Notes under the pieces: model-generated
What the model was told of the DNA's origin: nothing
Seen by the model: the letters and a program-made list of their open reading frames with translations, nothing else
Databases searched by the model: none
Assembly (NCBI GenBank): GCA_905182995.1
Contig: CAJJDP010000133.1
Location: 196,013-260,012 of the forward strand
Length of the DNA stretch: 64,000 bases
From: Paramecium octaurelia
Taxonomy: Eukaryota > Ciliophora > Oligohymenophorea > Peniculida > Parameciidae
Direction: 5' to 3'
Shown here: in pieces, positions 1-13,700 of the stretch
How the letters are laid out: every line of letters begins with the position of its first letter
Position numbering within the stretch: position 1 is the stretch's first letter
Made by a program: the position numbers and the translations under genes

Positions 1-2311
1 TCTGTGAAACTTCCGAACTTACGATAATCTTCAAATTCTATTATTTATTACATTTCATATTCTTCCTCATTTAATTATTTGGTAATGTACATATATTTGT
101 TATGAATATTTGCAAAACATCCTTTTGTTGATAAGAATTTAGATGGAAAATATTGATAATCATCATCTGCTTGAACTTATTTAATATTATGATTTGAAGT
201 CTAAAAGGATTGTAATTGAGAATTATATTAATAAATGTGGACATTTTCATTATTGTTAGGTTGAAACAAAAATTGATTTTCATTAATGAAAAGGATCCTA
301 TTTGCAAAAGTTTAAAGTTGGATTATTTGCTTCTGTTCAATTTGAAATGATTCTTTAATTTCCCAAATGATAATTGATTTATCATAACTACAAGATACCA
401 AAAAGGATTCAGATTTATTTAACGCTAATCCCAATACAGCATCACTATGAATATTTAAAGTTTAAGTGCATTCAAATGCCTAGCTGCTTTCATTTTTTAA
501 CCATTTCTTTATAGTTCTATCTCGACTGCCAGACAAAAGTATTTATTCATCCTCTGTCTAGATCAAACATAATACCCAATCTAAATGACCTTGTAACACC
601 TGTATGCATTTCCATTCTTTCTAATCGATTTAACTCCAAACTCTAATGGTTCTATCATCACTCCCAGAGAAAAATTAATTAATTTTCTTGCTAAACAATA
701 AGCAATTAATATCTCCTGAGTGTTATTTGGCTTAGTATGTTTAAACAATCCTTCCTCTTAGAAAATCAAATACTTTAATTGAAAATATACATCCAGCAAT
801 CATAATGTTTCCCTACTTATTAAACGCTAACGCATTACACCATTCAGCTTATTTTTTAGTGAAAAATAATTAATAATCGATATATTTATCAGACCATTTT
901 AATTATTGAATTCTCCATTCTTCTAATGATTTAAATTTATTCGGTTTTTTAATCTTCAAATCTTATATTTGTTCCTTTTATTAAACTTAAGAATTATCAC
1001 TCAATGTGCTGTTTGTACTTCTTTTCATCCTTCCACTATTTTATCTTTACCTATAATGATGTTTAGGTGACTAACAATATTCCTATTCATTAATGAAACA
1101 CAAATTCAATAGGGCTATTTGATTATTAATTTCTTATAGTTCTTCTATGCTGTCCTAGAATATACAATCAATGTTCAAGTTTTTCAACTTATATTTGATT
1201 TCCATTTCCTTCAAAGTTTACCTCATTTATTCTGGTTTACTCAATATATCTGCTATATCCAAGATTTCATTTAGAGTCATAGTATCCCAATCTTTACCCA
1301 TGCTACTTAGAATTTTCAAGACGTCCAATTCCGTCTATGCCATAATCCCATTCAGTTAAATTATAATTGCATTGATTTTTTCAATAAATGAACTTTTCAA
1401 TTAAATTAACAATTATTTGATAATCCCAATTTATGATGTCCTTGATTGATAAAACTATGTCAGAATTTCTGATTGTTATCTTTCATAGTTTCTCCACATA
1501 TTTTAACATTTTGACAATGATGTAAAAATGCATGGATCGCATTCTACACAGCGTGCCCTATAATCTCTTTCTTACTACTCACTTAAATCAAATAGTATTA
1601 TTTCCTTATCATGTTATTTGCAAATCAAATCTAACTTTGGAGTTCTCTTTTAACAATATATTAATATATTCTTACTTAAACATTTAGCTTTTTATATTCT
1701 TCATTCATTTCATTATTATCTATTAATTTTATCTTTTTTTTCACGTCCACTTAAATCATTAACTCAAGACACTCATTTAATATATCATCTTATTACAAGC
1801 TCAAGATCTAATGCTATATTTGATTCTAAAATTCAATGACGCTCTACTCTTCGCCTATCTTCCTCATTCTCTAACATTTTGCTAATTCCTCTATTAATTG
1901 CTCTCCGAAATTCCGTATATTTAAGGTTCCACAACAATTTTCATATTAACCATTTTACATACCTCCTTAATCAAAAATCAATGTGCTGAGTTCTATTCTT
2001 TCGTTTATTTTATTGTTTATTTAATCAAATGTTGATGAAAAGTGATTCTGCAATTTCTATACAATCATTCGCATATTTTTTAAGAAACCTATCTTCCCTT
2101 TCTATTCCTCTTCAAATTGATTCTAAAATTCCAATCTGAATTATTCAAACACTAATTTAGCATCTTTCAATAGAAAAATGTGCTTATTGTTCACTTTTTC
2201 TGCTAAACAATTCTCACACAAAATTGAATAATTATTTTCATCTCTTATCAAGCACTCTACAGCAATTCCAGCCTTTTGGTGATACTAACAGCTTTCTAAA
2301 GCCTAAGACAT
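1..2311 (-). CDS. WD40-repeat protein, 3' end cut by window edge
   Basis: WD40 beta-propeller protein, probably a scaffold; the partner is unknown. The start at 2311 gives an N-terminus MSQALESCQYHQKAG followed by a Cys/His-containing segment (ILCENCLAE). A long Gln/Glu-rich helical linker comes next, at about residues 60-330. WD repeats then follow, with blades ending in SGSRDRTIKKW (near 500) and SGSDDRTIRVW (near 640). The frame stays open to base 1 and runs on past the window, so the C-terminus is missing. TAA and TAG must be read as Gln throughout. This layout (short Cys motif, coiled linker, WD repeats) fits a large WD40 family in Paramecium, which is family knowledge; the specific role is not recognisable. 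An internal Met at 1960 is possible, but the upstream frame is clean and protein-like. Confidence 0.85.
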
Positions 2312-3232
2312 CTCCTTTGACACAACAAGATTAAAGTTAATTCAAATAATCAATATCCGCGTATACAATTTATAAACATATTTTATCATTGAATACTAAT
2401 TGTTATGAAATTATATCATTCATTATTTGTGTCATCTTTTTCATTTTATTTTTCCAGATTCTAAAACAAGTTTTTACTATTTGTAAATTATTAAGTCAAA
2501 TGTAATGATTAATTATCTCTTGTCAAATCATAATTATTTTTCTTGATTTCTATCCTAATAATTTCTTTTTAATAAATGAATAATCTAATTTTTTTTATTT
2601 GTAAGCTCTTGTTATTTAGATAAAATTGTTAGCTAATTAGATGAAGAAAATCAATCAACCTCACATGTAAAGACTTCTAATAATTTTTTTTGATTATTGT
2701 AAACCTTAAGCTTTTAAATATATATTATATATGTATACAGATGTTTAAATTATTAAACAGAAATTTAATAACAATAACAGAGGATATTTAAGTTTGCTTA
2801 TTTACATTTAATGAGTATATGTTATGAATATTAATTTATAATCTTAAATTTTTTCTAAAAGCAAATGTTGACTTATTTGTAGTTCTGAAATTTCCTCCCT
2901 TATTATATACTAATGCTTAAATTCTATAAATTGATTTGTAAATTTACTTATTAAAGTGTTATACAATTTTGAAAGTTTTTCTTATAAAAGTATTTTATAA
3001 ATGAATGTAATATAGATTTTCTATATACAAGATTAATATTTTATTAATATTTTCTGAATTGTATTAATAGATTAATTAGCAATAACTTAGAGTAATTTGT
3101 AAACCGAGAGACTATAATCTTAAATTAGATGAATTATAACTCAAGATTATTTGAATTTTTTAATATATCAAATACCAATTCAATGAATAATTAGTAAATA
3201 AATTATTTTAAATTGAATTAAGTAATTTAATT
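2312..3232. other. AT-rich divergent intergenic region
   Basis: About 920 bases between the divergent WD40 and Asterix-like genes. Extremely AT-rich with many short A/T runs and scattered TGA in all frames. I see no credible coding frame, RNA gene or repeat. It must hold the promoters of both flanking genes, but no motif stands out. Confidence 0.6.
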
Positions 3233-3561
3233 ATGAAATATACTTACGATTAAGTGAAAGGGGTAGCATAAGAAGAATAAGGAGGGGATATGCAACAAAT
3301 TTTTTCATTTTTGTTGGCATTTGCTGGAACTTGGATGAAAGTAAATGAAATTTTAAAGGATAGCAAAAAGTATTTATTTGGATGGCATTTTTTTTTTTGT
3401 TGTCATCATGTGCAACAATGAAGACCAGATCAGCTAACTATATGCAGATAATATTGAACTTCGGGATAATTGTTATGGGATTCCTATCATTATATATTTG
3501 GCAACCAAAACATGAGATGTTGTTGCAACAACAAAGGGAATAAGCAGTGCTATAAAATTGA
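3233..3561 (+). CDS. Asterix/WDR83OS (UPF0139)-like small membrane protein
   Basis: Small ER-membrane protein of 101 residues. One 23-nt intron (3341-3363) splits a helix: exon 1 ends FAGTWMK and exon 2 begins QKVFIWMAFFF. The product has two or three hydrophobic helices, a middle segment SSCATMKTRSANYMQ and a C-terminal helix ending LYIWQPKHEML. This matches the Asterix family pattern (hydrophobic helix, then SFANxRxSxD..Q, then helix, then QNPQP). In animals that protein is a subunit of the PAT chaperone complex for multipass membrane proteins; the assignment here is by family resemblance. The 5' region MKYTYDQVKGVAQEEQGGD is acidic and Gln-rich. Removing the intron gives 102 codons exactly. 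It ends 43 bases from the convergent next gene. Confidence 0.72.
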
Positions 3562-3604
3562 TAATGTTAATATTGTTAAAAAATAATGAAATTTATCAAT
3601 TAAT

Positions 3605-5662
3605 TCATGCGTAGGCTTAAAATATAAATGTAATAATTACCTAGACACTCTAAGGTAAAATCGTCTATACGGCCACTCTAACAATAGCAACTATTTCCTT
3701 ATTTAATAAAATTGGGTTCACATTCGTTACAAGTTTGTTGATCAGAACATTTCTAACAACCTAGAGGACATAAAACGCATTTTTATTTTTGAATGTCAAA
3801 AATAAATCCATTTTTACATTTCTTGAAATCATTAGAGTTCTAATCGTAGAGCCATTCTTTGCAATCAGATTCATTTGGACCAAAACATGATTTGCATAAT
3901 GGATAGCATCTTGAAATCATTACATTTACATTAGATATTCCAAAACTGAAAATGGAGTAGTTTTAGCTATATGAAAGTAAAGATAATTGTAGGTTATTTG
4001 AAGAATGGGCAATTTATTTGCTAATTTATTGCACTTAATTTTATTATGAATTGATAAACAATATAGTAGAGTTATCTAAAATCAATTCTAGGGAATTGGG
4101 TGGTAAAGATACACTTGTATTTAATTCAAATGTTAGTATATTGAATTAAACTATGACTTAATAATGAGGTGGCAAAGAATAGAATTACTTCTAATAGAGC
4201 TAAGCAAGTTCTTACTATAAGCCTCCAAAATATCTAACTCCATTATAAAATGTTCCAAAATAACTTTACTAAACCGAAGCTAGAGTTGTAACATTTTTTA
4301 ATAAGAAATTAGCAATTATATTGTCATCAAAGGCTCTCATAATTACATCGGTATTAGGATAATTTTCTTTGACATCTGTGCAAGTATTTTCATTATAAAT
4401 TGATGAATATTTAGGACAAGACTCAACACATTGTCCCAAATATAACAAAAAGCCTGATTTACATGATTAGCATGTAGATTTAGTTGAACATTCTTAACAT
4501 TATGGTTGGCAATTTTATTCGTTAAACACAACTTAGCTAATGCCCCATTTTGTATTTGGATCTCCTTTTAATGAAAATTAAATGCTTGAATTTGCGTTGG
4601 CATCAATTAGATAATCAATATGAAATAATTTGTATCCCTTCTATCCTGTGATTGTTTGATTATGGAGTGGCTTAACATTAGTTTTTACCTTATCCACTTG
4701 AATGTAAATCTCAGGTTCTATAAGTGATTAAAATATGTAAATATCTGCTCTTACTCTAATGGAATTGAATGGATTTGTGTTATTGAATTAGTAACTAATA
4801 ATTTAATCTACAGAAAATAATCCGACAACACCAGAGTAGGTTTTGCTTTGTAATTCTGTTGTGATTTCATTTTCCATTATTGTCCACCCTGTATAATCAT
4901 AGGTATTCCAAAAGAAGAGCTGCATTTATTCAATGTCTATTATAATATGTTGTTCATACGTTTATCCAGTACACATTTGTTAGATTATGCGTCATAATAT
5001 TCAGAGACATCGCATTTAGATAAGCATTGATTCTAAACCATACTCAAATATGGTAGGTTAGGCGGGCAAACACATTGATTAGTTTTTCTATTGAGTTAAG
5101 TTCCAATTACACAAGACCGACACTAATTTTCTTTAGGGCCTACACATTAAGTACATGATTCATGACATAATTTAGGTACTATTTATATGTTTCTTACTCC
5201 TAAGGTAAATTATGTTGTATTTTCCAATTAAATTAGTAAATTCAGATCTTACTAAAAATGAGAGTAGGTTGTAGAGTATGTCACAATTTCACTGTCGACA
5301 GAATCATCACAAAATGGAGAGGGGTATTTGGAGACTTTCTAATACTAATCAATTAGGATGGTATCCAGGTATATATTGACATTTTTCTCTGTATATTAGT
5401 CTAAAAGGTAAAAATCAACATATATTTCCACAGCAAAATGAGGTTCGTTAATTTTAAATTGAAAATTCAGATTGGGTTATTGTTGATCGATATAGTAGAA
5501 ATCAATTTTATCTAGTAAAGAACACTGCTTGACATTGGTTTGAAATAGTTCGGACAATGAGGGTTCACTCAATTCTTCGTAGACAATCTAGGCAACTATT
5601 TAAGTATTGAGATGATAATTACAAGTGTGTGCTAATAAGTTAGAAATCAAGAAGAACAACAT
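3605..5662 (-). CDS. Secreted cysteine-rich furin-repeat-like protein
   Basis: A 669-residue secretory protein of unknown function. It starts MLFFLISNLLAHTC, a short signal peptide. Two Cys-rich blocks of the furin-like/growth-factor-receptor type follow. One is near residues 170-230 (CHESCTQC, CRSCVIGTQ, CVCPPNLPY) and another near 360-410 (CQPQCQECSTKSTCQSC, CVESCP). A third block lies close to the C-terminus (CKSCFGPNESDC, CPLGCQKCSDQQTCNEC). Beta-rich segments without Cys separate the blocks. Introns are at 4937-4959 (23 nt) and 3616-3640 (25 nt); the second restores the terminal stop. With both removed the length is exactly 670 codons. There is no C-terminal membrane helix, so it is probably extracellular or luminal. 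Such proteins are common in ciliates; the ligand cannot be inferred. Confidence 0.8.
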
Positions 5663-5953
5663 GATGTAATAATTGTTTGAAAATTATTTTAATCTCTCGT
5701 TTAGAATAAATAAGTCTTTTTATTTTGTGTAATAAATCTTATTGATATCATTTAATTATATTACAATAATATTATTGATTATTGTGAAAATGACATATTA
5801 ATTATTAGGGTGCTACAAATTATTTTAATTCTTCGAATCTAGGATCAAATCGATCATGATTAAGTTAATAAGAATTAAATTAGATTTTTTGAATCAATAT
5901 AAAGTATTTACAAATGTTAATCATTTAATATAAAATTTAGTTCATTGAATATA

Positions 5954-8900
5954 ATGAGCTACAAATAGTAAAGAGATGTAGAAGCCTAATTTCAATCTCA
6001 ACTAACTATAGACGACTTGACTGATTTATTTAAGTTGAACTCAATCAACGATGGATCCAGCATCCAAAAAGTAAGAGAATTCGGAGATGATAATGGAATA
6101 GCAAGGAAATTAAATACAGATTTGAAGGTAAGCATAATTGTAATTTTATAAGAAAGGGTTTTCAGACAAGAGTGCAATAGAGAAGTCAAAGTAATTGTAT
6201 GGGGACAACACACCTGTTGAGAAGGAGCCAACAACATTATGTGAATTGATAATGGAATGTTTGGGGGACACAATGCTATAGATTTTATTGATTGCAGCAC
6301 TGGTTTCGACTGTAATTGGTATGATCAACGAAGGAGTCAAAACAGGATGGACTGAAGGGTACTACAATTTGAAATAATCTTAGTGCAACGATATTTTTTG
6401 CTATATTCTTGATTATTTCAATAACAGCAGGAAACAACTTCTTAAAGGAGAGACAATTTCGATAGTTACGTAGGAAATTGGATGATGGAAAATGTTAGGT
6501 CATTAGAGATGGTAAAGTAACGGAAATAGCAACCAAGGATATAGTGGTTGGAGATTTGTTAATTTTCAATTTAGGTGATTTGTTCGTTGTCGATGGTAAT
6601 AAATGTGTATCAATAAAATAGGTTTGATGGTTTAAGGAAGTGCAGTAAAAATTGATGAATCGCCGATGACAGGTGAGAGTGATGAGATCAAGAAATTACC
6701 ATATTTTGAGATGGCATAACAACAACACAATCAATTGAATGTAAATCAAGAGGCAGCAAGAGGACATGTAAGTCCATTTTTAATATCTGGAACAAAATGC
6801 CTTGATGGAACAGGGCAAATGATTGTATTGGCAGGTACAAGCTTATTAATATAATAAAGTGGGTTAAAATACAGTGTCAGGGAAATTGAAGCAATTATTG
6901 ATTCAAGAGAATCCTCCAACTCCTTTGCAATAGAAATTAGAAGGAGTTGCTTCAGATATAGGTAAATTGGGTGTTTTAGTATCTATTTTGACATTTATTG
7001 CTCTGATGGGACATTTAGGATATGATTGTTATTAGGGTAAGTTTCCATTCCTAAGCATAAAGACCTTACAGATCATAGTGGAATCCTTCATGATTGCTGT
7101 TACAATCATTGTGGTTGCAGTGCCAGAAGGATTACCATTGGCTGTTACAATTGCATTAGCATATTCAGTGGGTAAAATGAAGGATGAATAGAATTTGGTT
7201 AAGAATTTGTCGTCATGTGAAATAATGGGTGGAGCCAATAACATTTGCAGTGACAAAACAGGAACACTAACTTAAAACATAATGTAAGTTGTAGCTTTGT
7301 GGACTGAAAACCAAACATATAAAGATTAAGTTCATACTAATAAAAATAAAATCAAGAAAGATTCAATTGAGCTCATGTGTGAAAGTATTTGCTATAATTC
7401 AAACGCATTTCCTGAAAAAGATCCATAAACCAACAAATGGGTTCAAATAGGAAATAAGACAGAATGTGCTTTGTTGGAATGTGCAGATAATTTTGGATAT
7501 AATTTTAATCAATTCAGACCAAGTGATAAAGTATTAAGGTAGATTCCATTCAACAGTAAAAGAAAGAAGATGAGCACAGTTATTTTCAATTAAAAATCAT
7601 AATACATTAGAGTCTATACTAAAGGTGCCTCTGAAATAGTATTGTCTTAATGCAACAAATACATTGGAAACAATGGTATTGAATAAATGTTAGACCCCTA
7701 ATTGAGAAAGAATATCTATGATAATATTATCCAAAAGTTTGCATCAGATTCTTTGAGAACAATTGCCATTGCTTATAGAGATCTTGATCCTTAATCACAT
7801 GGGTCAAATGTTAGAGGATAAATTACATAATTAACTAAAATAGCATAAAATATCCCTGAGGATGATCTAGATAAAGATCTAGTATTGATTGCTATTGCAG
7901 GTATCAAAGATCCAATTAGACCTGATGTTCCTCACTCAATCAAATAATGTCATGAATCCGGTGTCAAAGTCAGAATGGTCACTGGAGACAACATCCTTAC
8001 TGCCACTGCCATCGCTAAAGAATGTGGAATCCTGCCAACAAATAGAGAAATTGGTGAATGGGAAGTTGTGGAAGGTAAGAAGTTTAGAGAATTTGTTGGA
8101 GGATTAAAGGATGAATAAGTTGATGGAAAAACAGTGAAAGTTGTAGGTAATAAAGAAAACTTCGCCAGAGTAAGTAGGGATATGAAGGTCATGGCTAGAG
8201 CATCTCCAGAAGATAAATATATACTTGTTACTGGTTTGATTGCTGAAGGCAATGTTATTGCAGTCACAGGAGATGGTACTAATGATGCTCCAGCCTTAAA
8301 GAAAGCAGATGTTGGATTTGCTATGGGTATTACAGGATCCGATGTGGCCAAAGATGCTGCTGATATCATTTTATTGGATGATAACTTTAGTTCTATCATT
8401 ACAGGTATTGTAATCTTTAGATTTAGCTATGAAATGGGGTAGAAACATATACGATTGCATAAGGAAGTTCATCTAATTTTAATTGACTGTCAATTTGGTT
8501 GCTCTGTTTATGTCCTTTTTAGGAGCTGTTGTTCTTAAGGAATCCCCCTTGAACACAATAGAAATGTTGTGGGTTAATCTTATTATGGATACCTTTGCTT
8601 CTTTGGCCTTGGCAACTGAACCTCCCAATATTACTGTTCTTGAAAGATAACCATACAAAAGAGATGACAAGATTGTCTCACCCACGATGAATAGAACAAT
8701 CGTCGGTGGATCCATATATTAGATTTGTGTTCTGTGTGTCATATTATTCATCCTCCCCTAATTTATGGATTTGTCTATACCTGAAGAATTGGTTGGTTAG
8801 AAAGTATATTAATTATTCATTCAATATTAGTTCCACAAAAATGTAGTCCAAATGAGTATTTTCTTTTAGACTTTTGTTGTGATGCAAGTCTTCAATTCCA

Positions 8901-9307
8901 TATCTTGCAGACAACTAGATTACAAGACCATCAATCCATTTGCGAATGCTTGCAATAACCCTCTGTTCTGGGGTGTCCAAACTTTTACGTTGATTATTTA
9001 ATGCGTGCTCATCTAATATGGAGGCAAATTTGTAAAGGTTTCTCATTTAACTTTACAACAACACCTCTTATGTCTTGGATTTGGTGTGGGCAGCATCATA
9101 TTCTCAATTCTTGTCAAAATTGCCATCCCTGAACGTTGGTGTTAATTTGTTGAGTTGTTTAGAGAATAGGAAGTTCAATCAGGAGATATGGACACCTCTT
9201 TGACAAGTGTCCTTAGAAGAAAATCAACCAATAGGCTAGGTAATTCCAGAAAGAGCATGGATTAATAAGGCAGTCAAATTAGAATGAGTGCTCAAAGGAT
9301 TTAATGA
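5954..9307 (+). CDS. Plasma-membrane-type Ca2+-transporting P-type ATPase (P2B/PMCA)
   Basis: ATP-driven calcium pump of 1076 residues that exports Ca2+ from the cytosol. All P-type landmarks are present in order: first membrane hairpin ([12 protein letters not shown]), actuator motif TGES near 213, PEGLPLAV in M4, phosphorylation site [11 protein letters not shown] with the Asp near 400, nucleotide-domain KGASE, MVTGDN, and the hinge [16 protein letters not shown]. Four C-terminal helices follow. The basic cytosolic tail ([15 protein letters not shown]) is where PMCAs carry calmodulin-binding or regulatory sites. Five introns were mapped: 6128-6152, 6359-6383, 6596-6621, 6835-6859 and 8405-8426 (22 nt). 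Removing them gives 1077 codons. Sequence order and tail place it in type P2B rather than SERCA. In Paramecium, pumps of this class act at the cell surface; which paralogue this is cannot be told. Confidence 0.95.
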
Positions 9308-9379
9308 TATAAATACACATCAATTATAACATAAAATATTTCGATGATCAAATAAATTATTTATTGAATATCAAAACGA

Positions 9380-10758
9380 ATGTTAATCTAAAAGTAATAT
9401 CAATTATATTTTAGAACCAAAATAAAGAAAATTATATCTTATTTCTGCATACATTACATTTACTTTAACTTATTTGCATTGTTATTTACTCTATTCCAAT
9501 ATAATCGAATTCCCTTTGCAATACCCCTAGGATTGAGCATTACCTAAGAAATCTTTACCTGCTATTACTATTCAAACAAAGAAATCGTCAAGATGGTTGA
9601 CCATGTTCTACACATTATGGCATACGTAATTTCCACAAATATTACTCAAGAACTTTGTAATCATCCTTTATTACACAAACCTTCAATATTACATATTTGG
9701 AAATCTATTTTTCCTTCTATCCTTCGTTATCAGAACTAAAGAAAGTTGCTAATCATAAATAACGCATGAGTATTCTTCGATCATCAGATTTGTAACAAAT
9801 AAATTCATAATAATATAGTTAAAAACCTTTTATAGATTTTCATAACTGATAGCCAGTGTTTGCATTTCCTTAAAACTTAGTAAATACGTTGAATGGACTT
9901 GGCCTTAAGCTTTCTGGTGGTACTGGATGTTTCTCAGCGCTTTAGTTGGTACAAGCTTTACTTTAATTATTCTACTTCTATCAAAAATTATTAATGAAAT
10001 CTTCAAGCAATATCAGACAGTTCCTTAAGAATGTAAAACATTTATTAATATTAGATAAATCTCTCCTTTGGGCTCTCTACATTTCAATCATAAGCAGCGC
10101 TCTCTCTATCATGTGGATTATCAACACTTTCAATATCTTAGGATTGGATATGCCGATGGTTATAGGGGAAGTACTGTTTTATTCTACAGTTTCCTTCAAC
10201 TTATTAATATTTTGTGCTCTTACTAAATTGTTTTGGGGCTCTGTTATTGATTATTGTGCTGATATATTATAATCACAAACAAATGATATAGAATCACAAA
10301 GAGAATTACCTGCGATATAAGTCATTTAATAAAAGTAGTTTGAAAAAAGGAAGGCCGTTCATTAAATAATTTTAAAAAAGCTCTCATCAGCATTTTTTAG
10401 ATTGACAACTAAAGAGGATTTGCTTTAATAATCTCAAAAGACTACGGATTTGATGACTGAAAGAGGACAAACTAAAAAAATACTATAAACTACGGAAGTT
10501 GAATCCAAGTAATTACAAGATAACTAAAATAAATTAAATGAATCTAATTAGAAATGTATTATATGTTGTGAAAATCCACCTAACGCAGTCTTAATGATAT
10601 GTGGTCATGGAGGAATTTGTTATAAGTGCGGATTGGAAATGGCACAAAAAAGCAAAGAATGTTTTTTATGTCGATAAAAAATTGTTTTCATTTATGAAAT
10701 CTCAAATTTTAATGACGACCTTATGAAAGTAGTAACAATAACTAAATTTAATTACTGA
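9380..10758 (+). CDS. Multi-pass membrane protein with C-terminal RING finger
   Basis: Probable membrane-anchored E3 ubiquitin ligase of 427 residues. The N-terminal two thirds contain about six hydrophobic helices (for example SYFCIHYIYFNLFALLF, FFLLSFVIRT, WYWMFLSALVGTSFTLIILLL, ALYISIISSALSIMWII). A charged Gln-rich linker follows, then a C3HC4-type RING: CIIC, MICGHGGICYKC, ECFLCRQK. Four introns are needed to join the frames: 9394-9414 (21 nt), 9626-9650, 9792-9818 and 10033-10054 (22 nt). With them out the length is 428 codons with no internal TGA. The second intron ends CAAG rather than TAG, which is less typical. It begins 72 bases after the Ca2+-ATPase on the same strand and ends 25 bases from the convergent cyclase gene. 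Substrate unknown. Confidence 0.78.
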
Positions 10759-10783
10759 TTATCTATTTTTAAATTAAATATAC

Positions 10784-13700
10784 TCAACTTTATTATTATT
10801 ATTCCAAATTTGAATTTTCATTTAACTAAACAAGAAGTTCTGAACTTTTTGATCTCTTATTATAATACTAGTCAGTTGTCTATTTTCGTTTTGTATTTCT
10901 AATACTTCCAGATATAGACTCAGCTTATTTCTCTAACATTAGTTACTCCGAAATAAACAAACTTGCTCTAGGTCTAGTTTAAGGAGATTCCTCAGTTTAA
11001 ATAGTCTCATTCTCTTATTATTATTACTATGAATATTCTGATACAGTTTTAATAAAGAATTATCCAAAGCTTAACATTGCCTTTGTATTTTAGCCCAAAA
11101 TAATCCTATTTTTGGTTTGTATTGAATTCTCAAACATATGAGTAAATAGTAATAGTTGGCTTTATTTTAGAAATTTAGAAATTAATAGTTTAAGTTCTTC
11201 TTTATTTTACTTCTGCTTATTTTCAACAACAGATTATTTAAAAAAACTATTGATCGACAAGACAGTGTTTCTTTTTTAAGGCTAAATGATACTAGATTTA
11301 TTATTCTTATTTTTTATTTGCTTTTGCTAATAATTATTCATTTCAGTTCCTAAACTCATATCATAGAATTCTTTAAAGTTGGCAATTGGAAATTAGATTT
11401 TCCCAAAATTATTGACAAATTCATCATAAGTGGCTTTGACTCTCATAAATTCAATATAAATAGTCCATTCTTCCATTAGTTCTTCGCTTGATGCTGAAAA
11501 GTAGAAGTCTCTTCTTGGCATTAATTTTTATCTTTTAAACCAATTACCTGTTCTAATTTCAAAAGCATACTTTTAATTAACTTTTTCTTTATCATTAAGT
11601 GGAACAATCTAATAAATACTGCTAAGCATAATAGTGGCCAAAGCATTCTATGGTTATCGATGATAGTCTTATTCACTGTAATAATATTTTAATTCTTTTT
11701 GAGTCATTAAACAATATCTTTCTGCCCAAGTGACATTCTTATCTGATTTCTTTTTCAATAAACCAAGTTTGATATTGTTAGTTTTAGCTATTAATTTAGT
11801 TTATATCGATTTGATTATTATAGATCTTTTAGCTTTATGAGATAATTCTAACCCTCTTGGCTTCAGGTTTGATTAACTATTCCACTTTTATTCAGCCAGA
11901 ATCCAAGTGTGCTCTAATCTTTGGGCCTCCAATTTTTCATCTATCTCAAACTAAGATGGAATCTCTTATAATGCTTGTGCATAATATTTATGTAATTCTC
12001 TCCTTTAAGAAAACAGTAATCTTTAGTAGATGATTTCTCTTAGGAATGGTTTAGCAAATCTGTAATACTTATTCAAATCATTAAGTTCCATGGTTTCTAT
12101 GATTTCCAATTCTTCTAAGCTATTTAAAATCTTGATCAAATTTTCTTTTTATATGACTTCCTTGAATGGTTGTATCTTATTGAGTGTTTGTACGTCAAAG
12201 ATGTCTCCAATTATAGAGGCTACTTTGAGTATCAACAAGTCTAAGCACCCCACCTTGTCCAAATAGGGTGAGTTAAGTCTAAACTTATTTAAGGGAGCCT
12301 CCAGTATAATAAACTCATCTAGATTCAATATGTTTAATAGAGAGTCATTTACTATAACTACATCTTATTATTAATTATCGGCAACCAAGTAATTGCACCT
12401 CAACAATTTTTCAATCTAATAATTAATAAATTTATACTAGAGTAATGAAGGTGAGAGGGTTGCCTTGGGTTTTTCGATAGATGGTTTATAAGAAAAATTC
12501 TTGGGTATTTGATTGTATTAATTAATTTTTGATGTATTCATAATGCAAAATGTTTTTGTCTATTGAATTGGATGACTCTTGATTCTTTGAACATCTAATC
12601 TTATTGATACGAAATAAATCAGCTAACAAAACCTAATAGTCATATAATGAAATATTGTTGAAACTTATGTGTTCAAAATTGCTGATGTCATTTAATTTTG
12701 ATGTTATAGATTCTAATCCATCTTCAATCATTTGAATTTGAGTCTGATGTTATTCTTGAAATTAGAATTACTCAAAGTAATCATGTCTGAATATAAATAT
12801 GAGCAAGATAAATTAATTGTGTTTCATAAAATGTCTTATGATCTTTAGGGTATCTTCATCTATGTTATGACCATCATCTAAAACAAAGATTTACTTATGA
12901 TGGTTGGTGATAGATTGAAATTTCTTGAATAATACATCTATACCTTCTTTGACTAGTTGAATATCTAAGATTTCTTAAGAATTGTTGTTATTTTTAAATT
13001 GCTTGTCAAATAGTTCGATTTAACTAATAGGTTGAAAGTCAAATAGTTATATGAGCTGATCATATTATTAATTAAAAATTTCATTGAATAACTAAATGTC
13101 ATAAGCTTTATTTTATTTGATGGCAATTTACTTAAGGAAGTGTTGGAATATAATTTTGATAGCGTACAAATATTGTTGTTCCTTCTGTAAAAAGGAACAT
13201 AATCTAATCTATACAAAGTTAAAATTCTCCTAGAATAAATCTATGCTTTATTTAACAGAATAGGATTTCCCAGATCCTTAATTTCCAGAAATTTTCAGTA
13301 GCACATTAGATTCGTTTTGAAGTTGAAATTATTGAATTCTTCTCTAGATTTATCTTAGATTGCTAATATCAAATAAATAATTATCGAGAAGTCTTGGAAA
13401 GAAAGGGTTATGAATTCTAATTTTATTCAACTCCAGATTGACTTCTGGGTAATAGATATTGACTTAGTCTGCTTTTCCTTTTACCATAACTGATTTATAA
13501 AAAGAAATATTCATCTTATATGAAGCTTCCTTTGATGTTTCAACATCAAGTAAAATGGAATGTTGATCATCTTTACATGCAATTTGCATGAGTCTAGCTG
13601 CAAGATTAACAGCATCTCCAATAACTGAGTATCTATAGATAAAATTGATATTTTTAATACTCTCTTCTAGAACCACTAGTTCCGACTACACCAGCAAAAG

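Noticed and set aside
10880..10905. 26-nt intron-like GTA...TAG near the 3' end of the cyclase gene
   Set aside because: Reading through it keeps the frame established upstream and gives exactly 1341 codons; splicing it in that frame creates an immediate TGA.
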